Shown in pieces: positions 27,127-35,406 of a stretch of 64,000 nucleotides of DNA. Origin of the DNA: GCA-003244245 sp050700355. GTDB lineage: Bacteria; Actinomycetota; Actinomycetes; Mycobacteriales; Pseudonocardiaceae. How positions within the stretch are numbered: position 1 is the stretch's first letter; every line of letters starts with the position of its first letter. Position numbers and translations under genes: made by a program. Below the pieces are notes generated by a model. That model ran no database searches and had not been told where the DNA came from. It saw only the letters and a list, made by a program, of their open reading frames with translations. Where the stretch lies: NCBI GenBank assembly GCA_050700355.1, contig JBOHHE010000137.1, forward strand, positions 1-64,000. The letters run 5' to 3'.

Positions 27127-29714
27127 GAGCTCCCGGAATCGAAGTCACGGGCGGCCAGCGCCCGGATCACTCCCGCCCGCCCCTCGGAGACCAACCGGCG
27201 CAGCGCGGGCGGTTGCTCGACGTCCGCCAGCCAGGTGTCCGCGCCGTCGACGCAATGCTGGTCGATCGCCCAGGACGGGTAGAGCCCGAGTACGGCGGAT
27301 TGGGCCCGCTCTGACGTGCGCCGTCCCCACATCTCGGCGATCTCGGCGAAGTAGCGGTCCACGTACGGTGTGAGCAACTGCTTCTGGCTCGGGTGGCTGA
27401 AGCCGCTGATGACCGCCTCGTTGATGGCGTTGGGTAGCTCGTCGTCGCGCATCGCCCGCTGCCAGGCCGTTTCCTTGGTCTCCGGGGTGGGCAGCAACGC
27501 CCGAGCACGCTCGGCCTGTCGCTGCCCGGTCGAGGTGGCGTCACGGTCGAGCTCGGCGGCGATCTCGTCCTCCCCGGCGGCGGCATGTGCGATCAGCGCG
27601 TGCAGCAACCGCCAACGCAGGTCGGTGTCCACTCCGAGCTGTTCGGGTATTCCCTCACCGGCCAGCCAGCCGGCCATCGCGTCCAGCTCCGGTTTGCTCA
27701 GCACCGACGCGGTCAACGCGTTGACCAGGGCGAGTTGGTGATCTGAGCCCGGTTCGGCCGTGCCGACCAGATCCATCAGAGTGCTGGTGAACCGTGGCCA
27801 GCCGTGCTCGGCGGCCCAGTGCTGATCCGCGTAGGAGGACAACGCGGTCTGCGCCTGCAAGAGCAGCCGCTGCACGACGCCCACCTCGGTCTCCGCGGGC
27901 AATCCGGCCAGCACCAGCGTCACGAAGTCTCGGGCCTTCAGCTCGGCCTCGCGGGTCATCTCCCAGGCGGCTGACCAGCACAACGTGCGGGGCAACGACT
28001 CCCGAACATTCCCGATCCGCTCCATCAGCGTCGTCAGCGACTTCTCGTCCAGCCGCATCGCGCAGTAGGTGAGGTCGTCGTCGTTGACCAGCACCAGTTC
28101 ACCGGCAGGCACCCCAACCAGCTCCGGGATCTCGGTGCGGGCTCCGCTGACGTCGAGCTCCACCCGGTGGGTGCGGGTCAGCGCGCCGTCCGGACCGTCG
28201 GAGTAGACGCCGACCGCGAGCCGATGCGTGCGCCGCTCACCGCCGCCCGGCCGGGCGCCGTCCTGGAGCACCGCGAACGAGGCGAAGGCGCCGTCATCGT
28301 CAAGGGTGTAGGCCGGTCGCAGAGTGTTCAAGCCGGTGGTCTCCAGCCACTGCGAGCTCCAGCCGGATAGATCCCGGCCGGATGCCTCCTCCAGCGCGGC
28401 GAGCAGATCCGCGAGGGTGGCATTGCCCCAGGCATGCCGGGAGAAATAGATCCGCAAACCGGCGAGGAACTCCGCCAGCCCCACGTAGGCGACCAGCTGA
28501 CGCAGGACGCTCGCACCCTTGGCGTAGGTGATGCCGTCGAAGTTGACCTCGACGGCCTGCACGTCCGGGATTTCGCAGGCGATCGGGTGTGTGGAGGGCA
28601 GCTGATCCTGCCGGTAGGCCCAGGACTTCTCCACGGTGGCGAACGTGGTCCAGGCGCTGGTGTACTCGGTGGCCTCGGCTTGGGAGAACACCGAGGCCCA
28701 GGTCGCGAACGACTCGTTGAGCCACAGGTCATCCCACCACCGCATGGTCACCAGGTCGCCGAACCACATATGCGCCATCTCGTGCAGCACGGTCTCGCAA
28801 CGCCGCTCGTAGAGATAGCGGGTCACCCGGCTGCGGAAGACATAGTCCTCCAGGAAGGTCACGCAACCGGCGTTCTCCATCGCACCCGCATTGAACTCCG
28901 GCACGAAAATCTGATCGTACTTCTCGAACGGGTAACGCACTCCGAATGCGCGGTGGTAAAAAGCGAAGCCCTGCTTGGTCTCGGTGAACAGGCGCTCCGC
29001 GTCCATGTACTCGGCCAGCGAGGCACGGCAGTAGAGGCCGAGCGGGATCGGTGCGCCACCATTTTCCGAGTCCTGTGAATCCGAGTACTCGTCGGTCCAC
29101 CGGGCGTATGTGCCCGCGATCAGCGCCACGATGTATGTGCTGATGCGCGCGCTGTCGGCGAAGACGTGCCGCACGGTCGGGCCGTCCGCATCCTCGGTGC
29201 GCTCGCACGGCGCATTGGAGACCACCACCCACTCCGCGGGCGCCACGACCCGTATGCGGTGTACGGCCTTGAGGTCGGGCTGGTCGAAGCAGGCATACAT
29301 CCGTTTCGCGTCGGCGGTTTCGAACTGGCTGTAGAGGTAAACGCCGCCGTCGACCGGATCGACGAAACGATGCAGTCCCTCACCGGTGTTCATGTATCGG
29401 CAGTCGGCGTCAACGACCAGTTCGTTCTCCGCGGCCAGGTTGGGCAGCGCTATCCCGTTCGCCTCGTCGTAGCCTGTGATATCCAGCGGGGTGCCATTGA
29501 GCGTCGCGGAGTGCACCCGCGCGCCGACGAGGTCGATCCAGCTGGCGGAGCCCGGGGTGCGACACGAGAAGGAGACCGAAGTGGTGCTGCGGAACGTTTC
29601 CGCACCCGATCGGCCGCCGCCATCGGTGAGATCGATGTCGATGGTGTAGGAGTCGACGTCGAGCAGCTCAGCGCGTTCGACGGCCTGCTCCTGGGTCAGG
29701 TTCGGGACAGCCAC
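27123..29714 (-). CDS. pepN: Aminopeptidase N (M1 family)
   Basis: This 863-residue zinc metallopeptidase removes N-terminal residues from peptides. It has the substrate-binding GAMEN motif in FNAGAMENAGCVTF, the zinc site HEMAHMWFGDLVTM with the third ligand in LWLNESFA, and a C-terminal ERAP1-like helical domain. It is cytoplasmic with the usual length for actinobacterial PepN. Translation appears coupled to the membrane protein gene downstream through a four-base overlap. Confidence 0.96.
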   Translation of the reverse strand: MAVPNLTQEQAVERAELLDVDSYTIDIDLTDGGGRSGAETFRSTTSVSFSCRTPGSASWIDLVGARVHSATLNGTPLDITGYDEANGIALPNLAAENELVVDADCRYMNTGEGLHRFVDPVDGGVYLYSQFETADAKRMYACFDQPDLKAVHRIRVVAPAEWVVVSNAPCERTEDADGPTVRHVFADSARISTYIVALIAGTYARWTDEYSDSQDSENGGAPIPLGLYCRASLAEYMDAERLFTETKQGFAFYHRAFGVRYPFEKYDQIFVPEFNAGAMENAGCVTFLEDYVFRSRVTRYLYERRCETVLHEMAHMWFGDLVTMRWWDDLWLNESFATWASVFSQAEATEYTSAWTTFATVEKSWAYRQDQLPSTHPIACEIPDVQAVEVNFDGITYAKGASVLRQLVAYVGLAEFLAGLRIYFSRHAWGNATLADLLAALEEASGRDLSGWSSQWLETTGLNTLRPAYTLDDDGAFASFAVLQDGARPGGGERRTHRLAVGVYSDGPDGALTRTHRVELDVSGARTEIPELVGVPAGELVLVNDDDLTYCAMRLDEKSLTTLMERIGNVRESLPRTLCWSAAWEMTREAELKARDFVTLVLAGLPAETEVGVVQRLLLQAQTALSSYADQHWAAEHGWPRFTSTLMDLVGTAEPGSDHQLALVNALTASVLSKPELDAMAGWLAGEGIPEQLGVDTDLRWRLLHALIAHAAAGEDEIAAELDRDATSTGQRQAERARALLPTPETKETAWQRAMRDDELPNAINEAVISGFSHPSQKQLLTPYVDRYFAEIAEMWGRRTSERAQSAVLGLYPSWAIDQHCVDGADTWLADVEQPPALRRLVSEGRAGVIRALAARDFDSGSS

Positions 29715-29821
29715 GGATCACCTCGGAAGTCGGATCGGGGGTTCGTCAGCATCCAATCACGGCTCGCAGTCGCCCGGCAGGTGGGAGGATGTGACCGCGA
29801 GCCAACTCAACGCCATCGTGG

Positions 29822-30571
29822 TCACCTGGCCAGCACCCCGCCTCGCAGTCGCGGCGCTGCCTCGCTGGCGTCATGCGCCGCGGCCAGTGTGACGTCGGCG
29901 GCGAATCCATCGGCGACCAGTTCCCGGCCGGAGGCGCAGGCCGCGAGCACGCCCCACAGCCCGCGGGAGCGGGCCGCGCCGAACTGGCCTGCCGCCAGTT
30001 CCGCCTCTGGTGAGAAAGCGCCGGGTAGCACCGCCGCGATCGCACCCGCGCCGAGGACATCTTCCAGCGCGGGCCGCATCGGTCCGTCCGTCAGCCCCCA
30101 GCGCTCGCCTGCCGGGATCAACCCGATCGGAGCACCTCGGGCCAGTCGCTGCGCCGCGCGCGCCGTTGCGGCCGCGTTGCGCAGACACCCGGCGAGCACC
30201 CGGGCACCGGTGCGTTGGGCGAGCGCGCACAACATCGCACCGTTGGGGGAAGGCAGCGCCAGTCGCGTTCCGGCGGGGATCGTCTCCAATGCCGTCGGCG
30301 ACAGCGAGAATCCTGCCGTGCCACGAGGGCCGGCCAGTACTGCACCACCGCGCCGTGCGGCGTCGAGGGCGCGGTCATCACCCCAGGGCAGCGGCACGAC
30401 CTCGGCTCCGCGTTCGACTGCGATGTCAACGGCGGTGCAGAACGACAGGACGTCGACAATCACCAGCACCGCGCAGTCCATCCCGAGCAGGGCTACGCCC
30501 TCCCGCCCCCATTCGAGCCGGACGTCGTAGCCGTCCTGCACATGTTCTCGCCGCACCTGCGCGCTTGCCAC
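29822..30571 (-). CDS. ComB-family 2-phosphosulfolactate phosphatase homologue
   Basis: The 249-residue protein has the ComB signatures VIVDVLSFCTAVDIAVERGA, then LALPSPNGAMLCALA and VLAGCLRNA. In methanogens ComB removes phosphate from 2-phosphosulfolactate on the way to coenzyme M; actinobacterial homologues are common although the host makes no coenzyme M, so the true substrate here is unknown. GTG start. It is divergent from the rpiB locus with a gap of about 60 bases. Confidence 0.82.
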   Translation of the reverse strand: MASAQVRREHVQDGYDVRLEWGREGVALLGMDCAVLVIVDVLSFCTAVDIAVERGAEVVPLPWGDDRALDAARRGGAVLAGPRGTAGFSLSPTALETIPAGTRLALPSPNGAMLCALAQRTGARVLAGCLRNAAATARAAQRLARGAPIGLIPAGERWGLTDGPMRPALEDVLGAGAIAAVLPGAFSPEAELAAGQFGAARSRGLWGVLAACASGRELVADGFAADVTLAAAHDASEAAPRLRGGVLAR

Positions 30572-30629
30572 CCGGAAATTCTTACCCGTGCACGTTGGCC
30601 AATGGGGCGGTATGGCAACATTGCGTGTC

Positions 30630-31103
30630 GTGCGCGTCTAGCTCGGTTCCGATCACGCCGGCTTCGAGCTGAAGGGCTTTCTGATCGACCACCTCGTCAG
30701 TCTGGGGCACGATGTGGTCGACGTCGGGCCCCGTACCTTTGACCCTGACGACGACTATCCACCGTTCTGCATCGAGACCGCCTGCCGGGTGGTGGCCAGT
30801 CCGGGCAGCCTCGGAGTGGTGATCGGTGGCTCCGGCAATGGCGAGCAGATCTCGGCGAACAAAGTGGCGGGTTGCCGTGCCGTGCTGGCCTGGAGTACCG
30901 AGACCGCACGGCTCGCTCGGGAACACAACGATGCCCAGGTAGTGGGCATCGGTGCCCGGATGCACAGTGCGGTCGAGGCGGCCGACATCGTCGAGGCATT
31001 CATCAATACCGCGTTCTCCGGCGGTGAGCGCCACATTCGCCGGATCACCCAGATCGCCGACTACGAGTCCACCGGCGAGCTGTCCCGGCTGCCCGGGAGC
31101 TGA
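30630..31103 (+). pseudogene. rpiB: Ribose-5-phosphate isomerase B with premature amber codon
   Basis: From the GTG at 30630 the frame reads V-R-V-stop and then L-G-S-D-H-A-G-F-E-L-K, the start of RpiB (normally MRVYLGSDHAGFELK). TAG at 30639-30641 takes the place of the expected Tyr codon. The rest of the protein is intact to 31103, including the Cys/Ser-type GVVIGGSGNGEQISANK region. RpiB interconverts ribulose-5-phosphate and ribose-5-phosphate in the pentose phosphate pathway. The next in-frame GTG (30714) would lose the essential DHAG motif. It is either a true nonsense mutation, a readthrough site or a sequencing error; I list it as disrupted. Confidence 0.8.
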
Positions 31104-31131
31104 TCGCCGGGGCGGGCGGTGGAGGAGCACG

Positions 31132-31974
31132 GTGCCGGAAGGTCATACGGTGCACCGGCTCGCGCTGCGGCACCAGCAATGCTACGCCGGGTCGCCGGTT
31201 GCGGTGTCCAGCCCGCAGGGCCGCTTCGCCTCGGCTGCCGCGGTGCTGGACGGGCGGGTGCTCGAGGGTGTCGAGGCGTTAGGGAAACACCTGTTCCATG
31301 TGTACGGACCCGATCTGGTCGTGCACGTGCACTTGGGTCTTTACGGTGCTTTCACCGAAGCGACGTTGCCCGTCACGCCGCCCCGGGGACAGGTCCGGAT
31401 GCGCCTGGTCGGCGCGACCCATTGGACCGACCTGCGTGGGCCGATGGCATGCGAGCTGTTGACCGATCCCGAGGTCGAGGCCGTACGGGCCCGTCTGGGA
31501 CCGGACCCGTTGCGCTCCGATGCCGATCCGGATCGGGCCTGGGCGCGTATCTCCCGGTCCTCGGCTCCACTGGCCACCTTGCTGATGGACCAGTCGGTAC
31601 TTGCCGGAATCGGCAATGTGTACCGCGCCGAGGTGCTGTTCCGTCACCGGTTGGATCCGTGGCGACCGGGGCGCGACCTACGGCCGGTCGAGTGGGCGGC
31701 GGTGTGGTCGGACCTGGTCGAGCTGATGGGTGACGGCGTGCGCTGCGGCCGGATCGACACCGTAGCGGCTGTGCATGACCCAATACGAACTGGACGAGCG
31801 CCCCGGCGGGACCGGCACGGGGGCGAGGTCTACGTCTACCGTCGGGCCGGTGCGCCCTGCCTGGTGTGCGGCACCGAGGTGGCTACCGCTGCCCATGCTG
31901 GACGCAACCTCTACTGGTGTCCGACCTGCCAGTGCCCGGCCCCGTCCAACTCGTCCAGCTGGAAATCACCCTAG
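31132..31974 (+). CDS. Fpg/Nei family DNA glycosylase (endonuclease VIII-like)
   Basis: A 280-residue base-excision repair enzyme of the Nei type. The mature N-terminus is PEGHTVHRL, with catalytic Pro2 and Glu3, and the helix-two-turn-helix region includes LMDQSVLAGIGNVYRAEVLF. The zinc finger is CLVCGTEVATAAHAGRN with WCPTC. It removes oxidised pyrimidines and cleaves the strand. The GTG start is preceded by GGAGGAGCAC. It lies 28 bases after rpiB, probably in the same operon, and its end overlaps the convergent Gly-rich protein gene by four bases. Confidence 0.92.
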   Translation: MPEGHTVHRLALRHQQCYAGSPVAVSSPQGRFASAAAVLDGRVLEGVEALGKHLFHVYGPDLVVHVHLGLYGAFTEATLPVTPPRGQVRMRLVGATHWTDLRGPMACELLTDPEVEAVRARLGPDPLRSDADPDRAWARISRSSAPLATLLMDQSVLAGIGNVYRAEVLFRHRLDPWRPGRDLRPVEWAAVWSDLVELMGDGVRCGRIDTVAAVHDPIRTGRAPRRDRHGGEVYVYRRAGAPCLVCGTEVATAAHAGRNLYWCPTCQCPAPSNSSSWKSP

Positions 31975-32774
31975 AAACCGCCGAAGTCGCCGCCCCCGAA
32001 GTCGCCGCCCCCCAAGTCGCTGCCCCCGAAGTCCCCGCCCCCGAAGTCACCACCTGCGAAGTCTCCTCCGCCATCGCCGGCATCACCGCCGCCGTCGTCC
32101 CCGCCGTCGGCCATGGCATCTTCCTGACCAGCGTCATAGCCCTGCTCCCAGGCGCCTGCCGAGGCGATTCCACTCATCCCGGAGAACATCGCGCTGAACA
32201 GCAGTACCGACCCCAGTCCCCAGGCGCCGCCTACCAGCGCCGGTTTCCACCAGGGCTCGCTGTACCAGCCTTGCGGAACCGGCCGCCCCGCAATCCGGCC
32301 GCCCGGGTAGTAGTGCGGCGTGTGGTCGCTGGGGCGCGGGGATGCGGCATAGTCGTGGCCTTCCATCTCCACGGCGCGCTCCTCCGTAACTGTCCCGGCA
32401 TCGGTCTGTCCCGCCATCCGCGGCAGCTCCGGGCCGGGATCCATGCCCATCGCGGTGCGGGCCGCGCGCACGTAGTAGAGCCCCTCCAAGGCGGTCTGGG
32501 TGACCAGGCGGGCTTGCGCGGTGGTGCGCGCGGATTCCATCTGGGAGCCTGCTGCGGTATAGCGCTCCGAGGCGTCAACCAGCGCCTGCCTGGACGGTTC
32601 GTCGGTGCCGACCAGATTGATGACCTGCCCGCCGAGGCGCTCCACCCAGCGGCGGGCGTCGGCCTGGGCGTCTTCGAGTTCGCCCTGTTGAGTCGCCTGC
32701 CGCTGGCGGAGGTAGAACATCGCGCCGCCACCGATGAGCAGTATCAGGACGAGGACCGGGATCAGCGTGCCCAC
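31971..32774 (-). CDS. Membrane protein with Gly-Asp-Phe-rich repeat tail
   Basis: The 267-residue protein starts with a membrane anchor (TLIPVLVLILLIGGGAMFYL) and an alpha-helical region (ALVDASERYTAAGSQMESA). A second hydrophobic segment near residue 180-205 is followed by a tail of about 45 residues built of GGGDFGGGDFGG-type repeats. The DNA of the tail is a degenerate 12-15 bp tandem repeat (31975-32080). Related proteins occur widely in actinobacteria and have no assigned function. The tail overlaps the nei stop codon in the opposite direction. Confidence 0.7.
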   Translation of the reverse strand: MGTLIPVLVLILLIGGGAMFYLRQRQATQQGELEDAQADARRWVERLGGQVINLVGTDEPSRQALVDASERYTAAGSQMESARTTAQARLVTQTALEGLYYVRAARTAMGMDPGPELPRMAGQTDAGTVTEERAVEMEGHDYAASPRPSDHTPHYYPGGRIAGRPVPQGWYSEPWWKPALVGGAWGLGSVLLFSAMFSGMSGIASAGAWEQGYDAGQEDAMADGGDDGGGDAGDGGGDFAGGDFGGGDFGGSDLGGGDFGGGDFGGF

Positions 32775-32782
32775 GACTACCT

Positions 32783-32824
32783 CCCTTCTGGTACCGACCT
32801 TCTGGTACCGACCTTCTGGACCGG
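32783..32824. repeat. 14-bp tandem repeat, about three copies
   Basis: The unit accttctggtaccg occurs as two near-perfect copies (32783-32796, 32797-32810) and a third diverged copy (32811-32824), just upstream of the start of the Gly-rich membrane protein gene. It may lie in that gene's promoter or leader. Confidence 0.6.
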
Positions 32825-32992
32825 CTTCTCCCCGACCGGACCGACAGCTCCGACATTACCCGCGAGTCAGACATGTTCGGCGGTGGCGCCGGCCGAGGGC
32901 ACCGGCGCCACCGTCACCTTCTGGAGATCATTATCGACCGTTCGGTCCGGTCTGTTTCACCGGGCCAGGCACTATAGCCCGGTAGGAGGGTG

Positions 32993-33058
32993 ATGGAAAT
33001 TGACAGTGCACCGAGCGCCAAGAAGTCTTCGCCGAGGCGCGTAGGGGCGCGCTGCTAA
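32993..33058 (+). CDS. Putative 21-residue basic peptide
   Basis: A short ORF beginning MEIDSAPSAKKSSPRR follows GGTAGGAGGGTG, a strong ribosome binding site. It ends 16 bases before the start of the next small gene (33075) and could be a leader peptide or an upstream cistron. Its short length makes the call weak. Confidence 0.3.
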   Translation: MEIDSAPSAKKSSPRRVGARC

Positions 33059-33074
33059 CAGGGGAGGCGGGGCG

Positions 33075-33308
33075 ATGTCGACGACACCAATCTTCGATCA
33101 GCTGTGTCAGGAGGTCGGGAACATAATTGAATGGGGCGTCTCCACTCCGGCGATTAACCCCGAGGGGGACGCAGTAGCGGAACCCGAACCGAAACCGGCC
33201 GCCGACCCTGAAGAGGAAGAGACCGTGGCCGAGTGGTCGGCGCCAGAGGCGCGCTGGGTTACGGTATCCCGATTCGAGGAGCTCCCCGTTGATTACAATC
33301 GGCACTAG
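33075..33308 (+). CDS. Small acidic hypothetical protein
   Basis: A 77-residue protein, MSTTPIFDQLCQEVGNIIEW then an acidic Pro/Glu linker (EPEPKPAADPEEEE) and a C-terminal segment WVTVSRFEELPVDYNRH. GGGGAGGCGGGGC precedes the ATG. The two ends look structured while the middle is disordered, suggesting a small adaptor or precursor. No family is recognised. A tiny basic ORF lies directly upstream in the same direction. Confidence 0.5.
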   Translation: MSTTPIFDQLCQEVGNIIEWGVSTPAINPEGDAVAEPEPKPAADPEEEETVAEWSAPEARWVTVSRFEELPVDYNRH

Positions 33309-33443
33309 GCCATAATAGAGTACCACAGATGTTGCGTTTGTAAGCCCGATTAGCCGTCTTGATACTACAACGGCGCACCGGCTAGGATCAATCCTGGCGG
33401 ACTGATCCGTGATCGCCGTTTCGTCAAAACCAGCTCACTAATA

Positions 33444-33728
33444 TCAGCGCGATGGTCCGGCCTGGGGATTGAGGTAGCGTCGGTGGACGGCATGTAGTAC
33501 CTCGCCCCGGGATCGGTCGGTCGCCTCGGCGAGCTCGTCCAGCAGGATGCCAGACAACGAGGACAATCCAAAGATTATCTCAGCCAGCCCGCGCAGCGGA
33601 TCCCGCGCCCGGACGGCGTCGCCGATGGTGCGGTCCATGGCATGGCGGAAGACCGAAGGGTCGGCTTCGGTCTCCGCAATGCTCCACGCACTGAGCACTT
33701 CCAGCGCTGCGGGCAGCACCGTGTGCAT
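33444..33728 (-). CDS. Hypothetical protein downstream of superoxide dismutase
   Basis: The 94-residue alpha-helical protein begins MHTVLPAALEVLSAWSIAET and ends with RSRGEVLHAVHRRYLNPQAG. It follows the sod gene by 23 bases on the same strand, so it is probably co-transcribed. The start is uncertain because the frame is open upstream into the sod end. I see no motif and assign no function. Confidence 0.5.
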   Translation of the reverse strand: MHTVLPAALEVLSAWSIAETEADPSVFRHAMDRTIGDAVRARDPLRGLAEIIFGLSSLSGILLDELAEATDRSRGEVLHAVHRRYLNPQAGPSR

Positions 33729-33751
33729 CAGCTCATGGCGGTTGCCGGCAC

Positions 33752-34363
33752 TCAGGGCAGCACCACTGAACGAGCGAGCTCGAATCGGCGGGCGACATCG
33801 GCCCAGTTCGCGACGTTCCACCAGGCGTCGACATAGTCGGCTTTGACATTGCGATATTGCAGATAGAAGGCGTGCTCCCACATATCGAGTAGCAGCAGCG
33901 GTACCGTACCTGCGGTCAGGTTGCCCTGATGGTCGTAGACCTGCTGGAGTACCAGACGCTGCCCCAGCGACTCCCAAGCCAGAATCGACCACCCGGATCC
34001 CTGCACGCCCAACGCGTTGGCGGTGAAGTGCCTACGGAATCCGTCGAAGCCGCCGAAGTGCTCGTCGATAGCCGCAGCGAGCTCGCCGTCGGGTTTGTCG
34101 CCGCCATCAGGCGACATGTTGGGCCAGAACACCGAGTGGTTGACGTGCCCACCGAGGTTGAACGCCAGGTTCTTCTCCAGCATGTTCACCGTCGCCAGCG
34201 CCTCACTCTCGCGCGCTTCGGCCAGCTGTTCCAGGGTGGTGTTGGCCCCCTTGACGTAGGTGGCGTGGTGCTTGGAGTGGTGCAGCTCCATGATCTGCCC
34301 GGAGACGTGTGGCTCCAGCGCGCCGTAGTCGTAGGGCAGGTCGGGCAGGGTGTAGTCGGCCAC
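33752..34363 (-). CDS. sodA: Superoxide dismutase (Fe/Mn type)
   Basis: The 203-residue enzyme disproportionates superoxide. Metal ligands and landmarks are visible: MELHHSKHHATYVKGAN, then the His in GGHVNHSVFWPNM and the C-terminal DMWEHAFYLQYRNVK (Asp and His ligands). The GTG at 34363 with GGAGGTCAGC upstream is the supported start, although the frame opens earlier. A motif GTTGCAACTAT, shared with the zinc-finger gene, lies 30 bases upstream of the start. Whether Mn or Fe is used cannot be told. Confidence 0.95.
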   Translation of the reverse strand: MADYTLPDLPYDYGALEPHVSGQIMELHHSKHHATYVKGANTTLEQLAEARESEALATVNMLEKNLAFNLGGHVNHSVFWPNMSPDGGDKPDGELAAAIDEHFGGFDGFRRHFTANALGVQGSGWSILAWESLGQRLVLQQVYDHQGNLTAGTVPLLLLDMWEHAFYLQYRNVKADYVDAWWNVANWADVARRFELARSVVLP

Positions 34364-34389
34364 GCTGACCTCCAGTAGTGAGAGTTCGA

Positions 34390-34405
34390 TACTGTTGCAA
34401 CTATC
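34390..34405 (-). promoter_or_regulatory. Palindromic operator-like motif upstream of sodA
   Basis: GATAGTTGCAACAGTA (minus strand) contains the perfect 8-bp palindrome GTTGCAAC, 30 bases before the sod start. The same core, as a perfect 14-bp palindrome, occurs upstream of the zinc-finger gene at 35123-35136, and both are preceded by GCAAGAT. A shared regulator is plausible. Confidence 0.5.
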
Positions 34406-34418
34406 TTGCTGTTGCTTC

Positions 34419-35099
34419 CTAAGCGCAACCTTTTTGGTCGTGATTGGCGTGCGAGGGCCGCATCGTGATGCCGGCCGCGTCGATCTCACGTCGTAGCCTT
34501 GCCCACCCCCACCCGGTTACCTTGGCGAGACTTCGCAGGCTGGCGCCGGCCGAGTAGGCATGGCGCAGGTAGTCACCCAGCTCGTCAAAGCCGAGCTCAC
34601 GCAGCCGCCGGGCCAGCGCCTGGTCACGTTGAGCCGCCCTGGTCGCCCGGCCCGCGTCCAGGGCCGCGCGGCGAATTCGAGTGGCTTCTGGTGATGTACT
34701 AGCGGTGCGCGCGGCGTGGGCCAGGGTGGCCAGACGGCCGGTCTTGGTGAGCTCTTGTCCCACCGCAAGCCGATCCCGCAGTTCGGCCGAACGTCGGTAA
34801 GCCTCGGCCTGACGGGTCGCGATCGACCGGGAGAGGGCCTCGGCGACCAGCGGCCTGCTCCGGCACAACCCCATCGCTTCCCGGTATGAGCTGGCAGTGT
34901 GCCCATGGGCTCGGACGTGCCCGCCCAGCGAGACATACCAACGGCCGCACAGGTGGCAGCACACCCGGCCGGTCGCGGATTCGATCACCAATTCCCCGGG
35001 TGGAGCGTGCAGGCCAGTGCCATCGGGCAGCGACCACAGGTGGGCATGGGAGTACGCCGACTGGGGGCGGTTCACCGGCGCAGCGGCAGTGCTCGTCAT
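34419..35099 (-). CDS. MucR/ROS-like zinc-finger protein with helical tail
   Basis: The 226-residue protein carries a C2H2-like finger VCCHLCGRWYVSLGGHVRAH followed by HTASSYREAMGL, close to the MucR/Ros fold. A long basic helical part comes next, with a C-terminal helix-turn-helix-like end (LGDYLRHAYSAGASLRSLAK, VTGWGWARLRREI). It is probably a DNA-binding protein. I prefer the ATG at 35099, preceded by GAAGGGCAGCGACC, over one 11 codons earlier. A 14-bp palindrome sits 24-37 bases upstream of its start, which suggests self-regulation shared with sod. Confidence 0.65.
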   Translation of the reverse strand: MTSTAAAPVNRPQSAYSHAHLWSLPDGTGLHAPPGELVIESATGRVCCHLCGRWYVSLGGHVRAHGHTASSYREAMGLCRSRPLVAEALSRSIATRQAEAYRRSAELRDRLAVGQELTKTGRLATLAHAARTASTSPEATRIRRAALDAGRATRAAQRDQALARRLRELGFDELGDYLRHAYSAGASLRSLAKVTGWGWARLRREIDAAGITMRPSHANHDQKGCA

Positions 35100-35122
35100 G
35101 GTCGCTGCCCTTCTATTGCCAT

Positions 35123-35136
35123 ATAGTTGCAACTAT
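35123..35136. promoter_or_regulatory. 14-bp palindromic operator-like site
   Basis: ATAGTTGCAACTAT is a perfect palindrome between the divergently oriented zinc-finger gene and the CopG-like remnant. Its core recurs upstream of sodA (34390-34405). Confidence 0.5.
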
Positions 35137-35150
35137 CGCATCTTGCCTGG

Positions 35151-35321
35151 ATGCCGGGGCGAAGTGCAACAAGCGAAGAGCTTCTGGACAGGATCGCCGG
35201 AGCCGCTGAGGCGACTTCGGACGAGGAACTGAGGTGGACGCGGCGCTGGGAGCCGGCGACAAGCACTACGGCGGTCTACAGTCTTCGCATCCCGGCTGAT
35301 CGGATCGAGGAACTGGGGTAG
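35151..35321 (+). pseudogene. Truncated CopG/ribbon-helix-helix-like protein
   Basis: The 56-codon ORF starts MPGRSATSEELLDRI and reaches VYSLRIPADRIEELG, the first strand of a ribbon-helix-helix domain in antitoxin-like CopG proteins. It then stops where the DNA-binding helices (usually LA..RG...ALLR) should begin. The fold is therefore incomplete. It is likely a remnant of a toxin-antitoxin module, though a very short functional form cannot be excluded. Confidence 0.5.
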
Positions 35322-35372
35322 TCGGCGACTGACCGTGGCGTTCAGCCCATCGCGCTGATCGGGCCGTGGGTG

Positions 35373-35406
35373 TGAACCGCCCCGGCTCTGATGGAGGCGC
35401 GGTTCA
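35373..35406. terminator. Terminator-like inverted repeat
   Basis: TGAACCGC (35373-35380) and GCGGTTCA (35399-35406) form a perfect 8-pair stem with an 18-base loop, between the CopG remnant and the IS3 remnant. It could end transcription from either side, or be a scar from the insertion sequence. Confidence 0.35.

Noticed and set aside
31975..32080. Possible CRISPR array
   Set aside because: The repeats are 12-15 bp, contiguous and in frame with a Gly-rich protein tail; there are no spacers.
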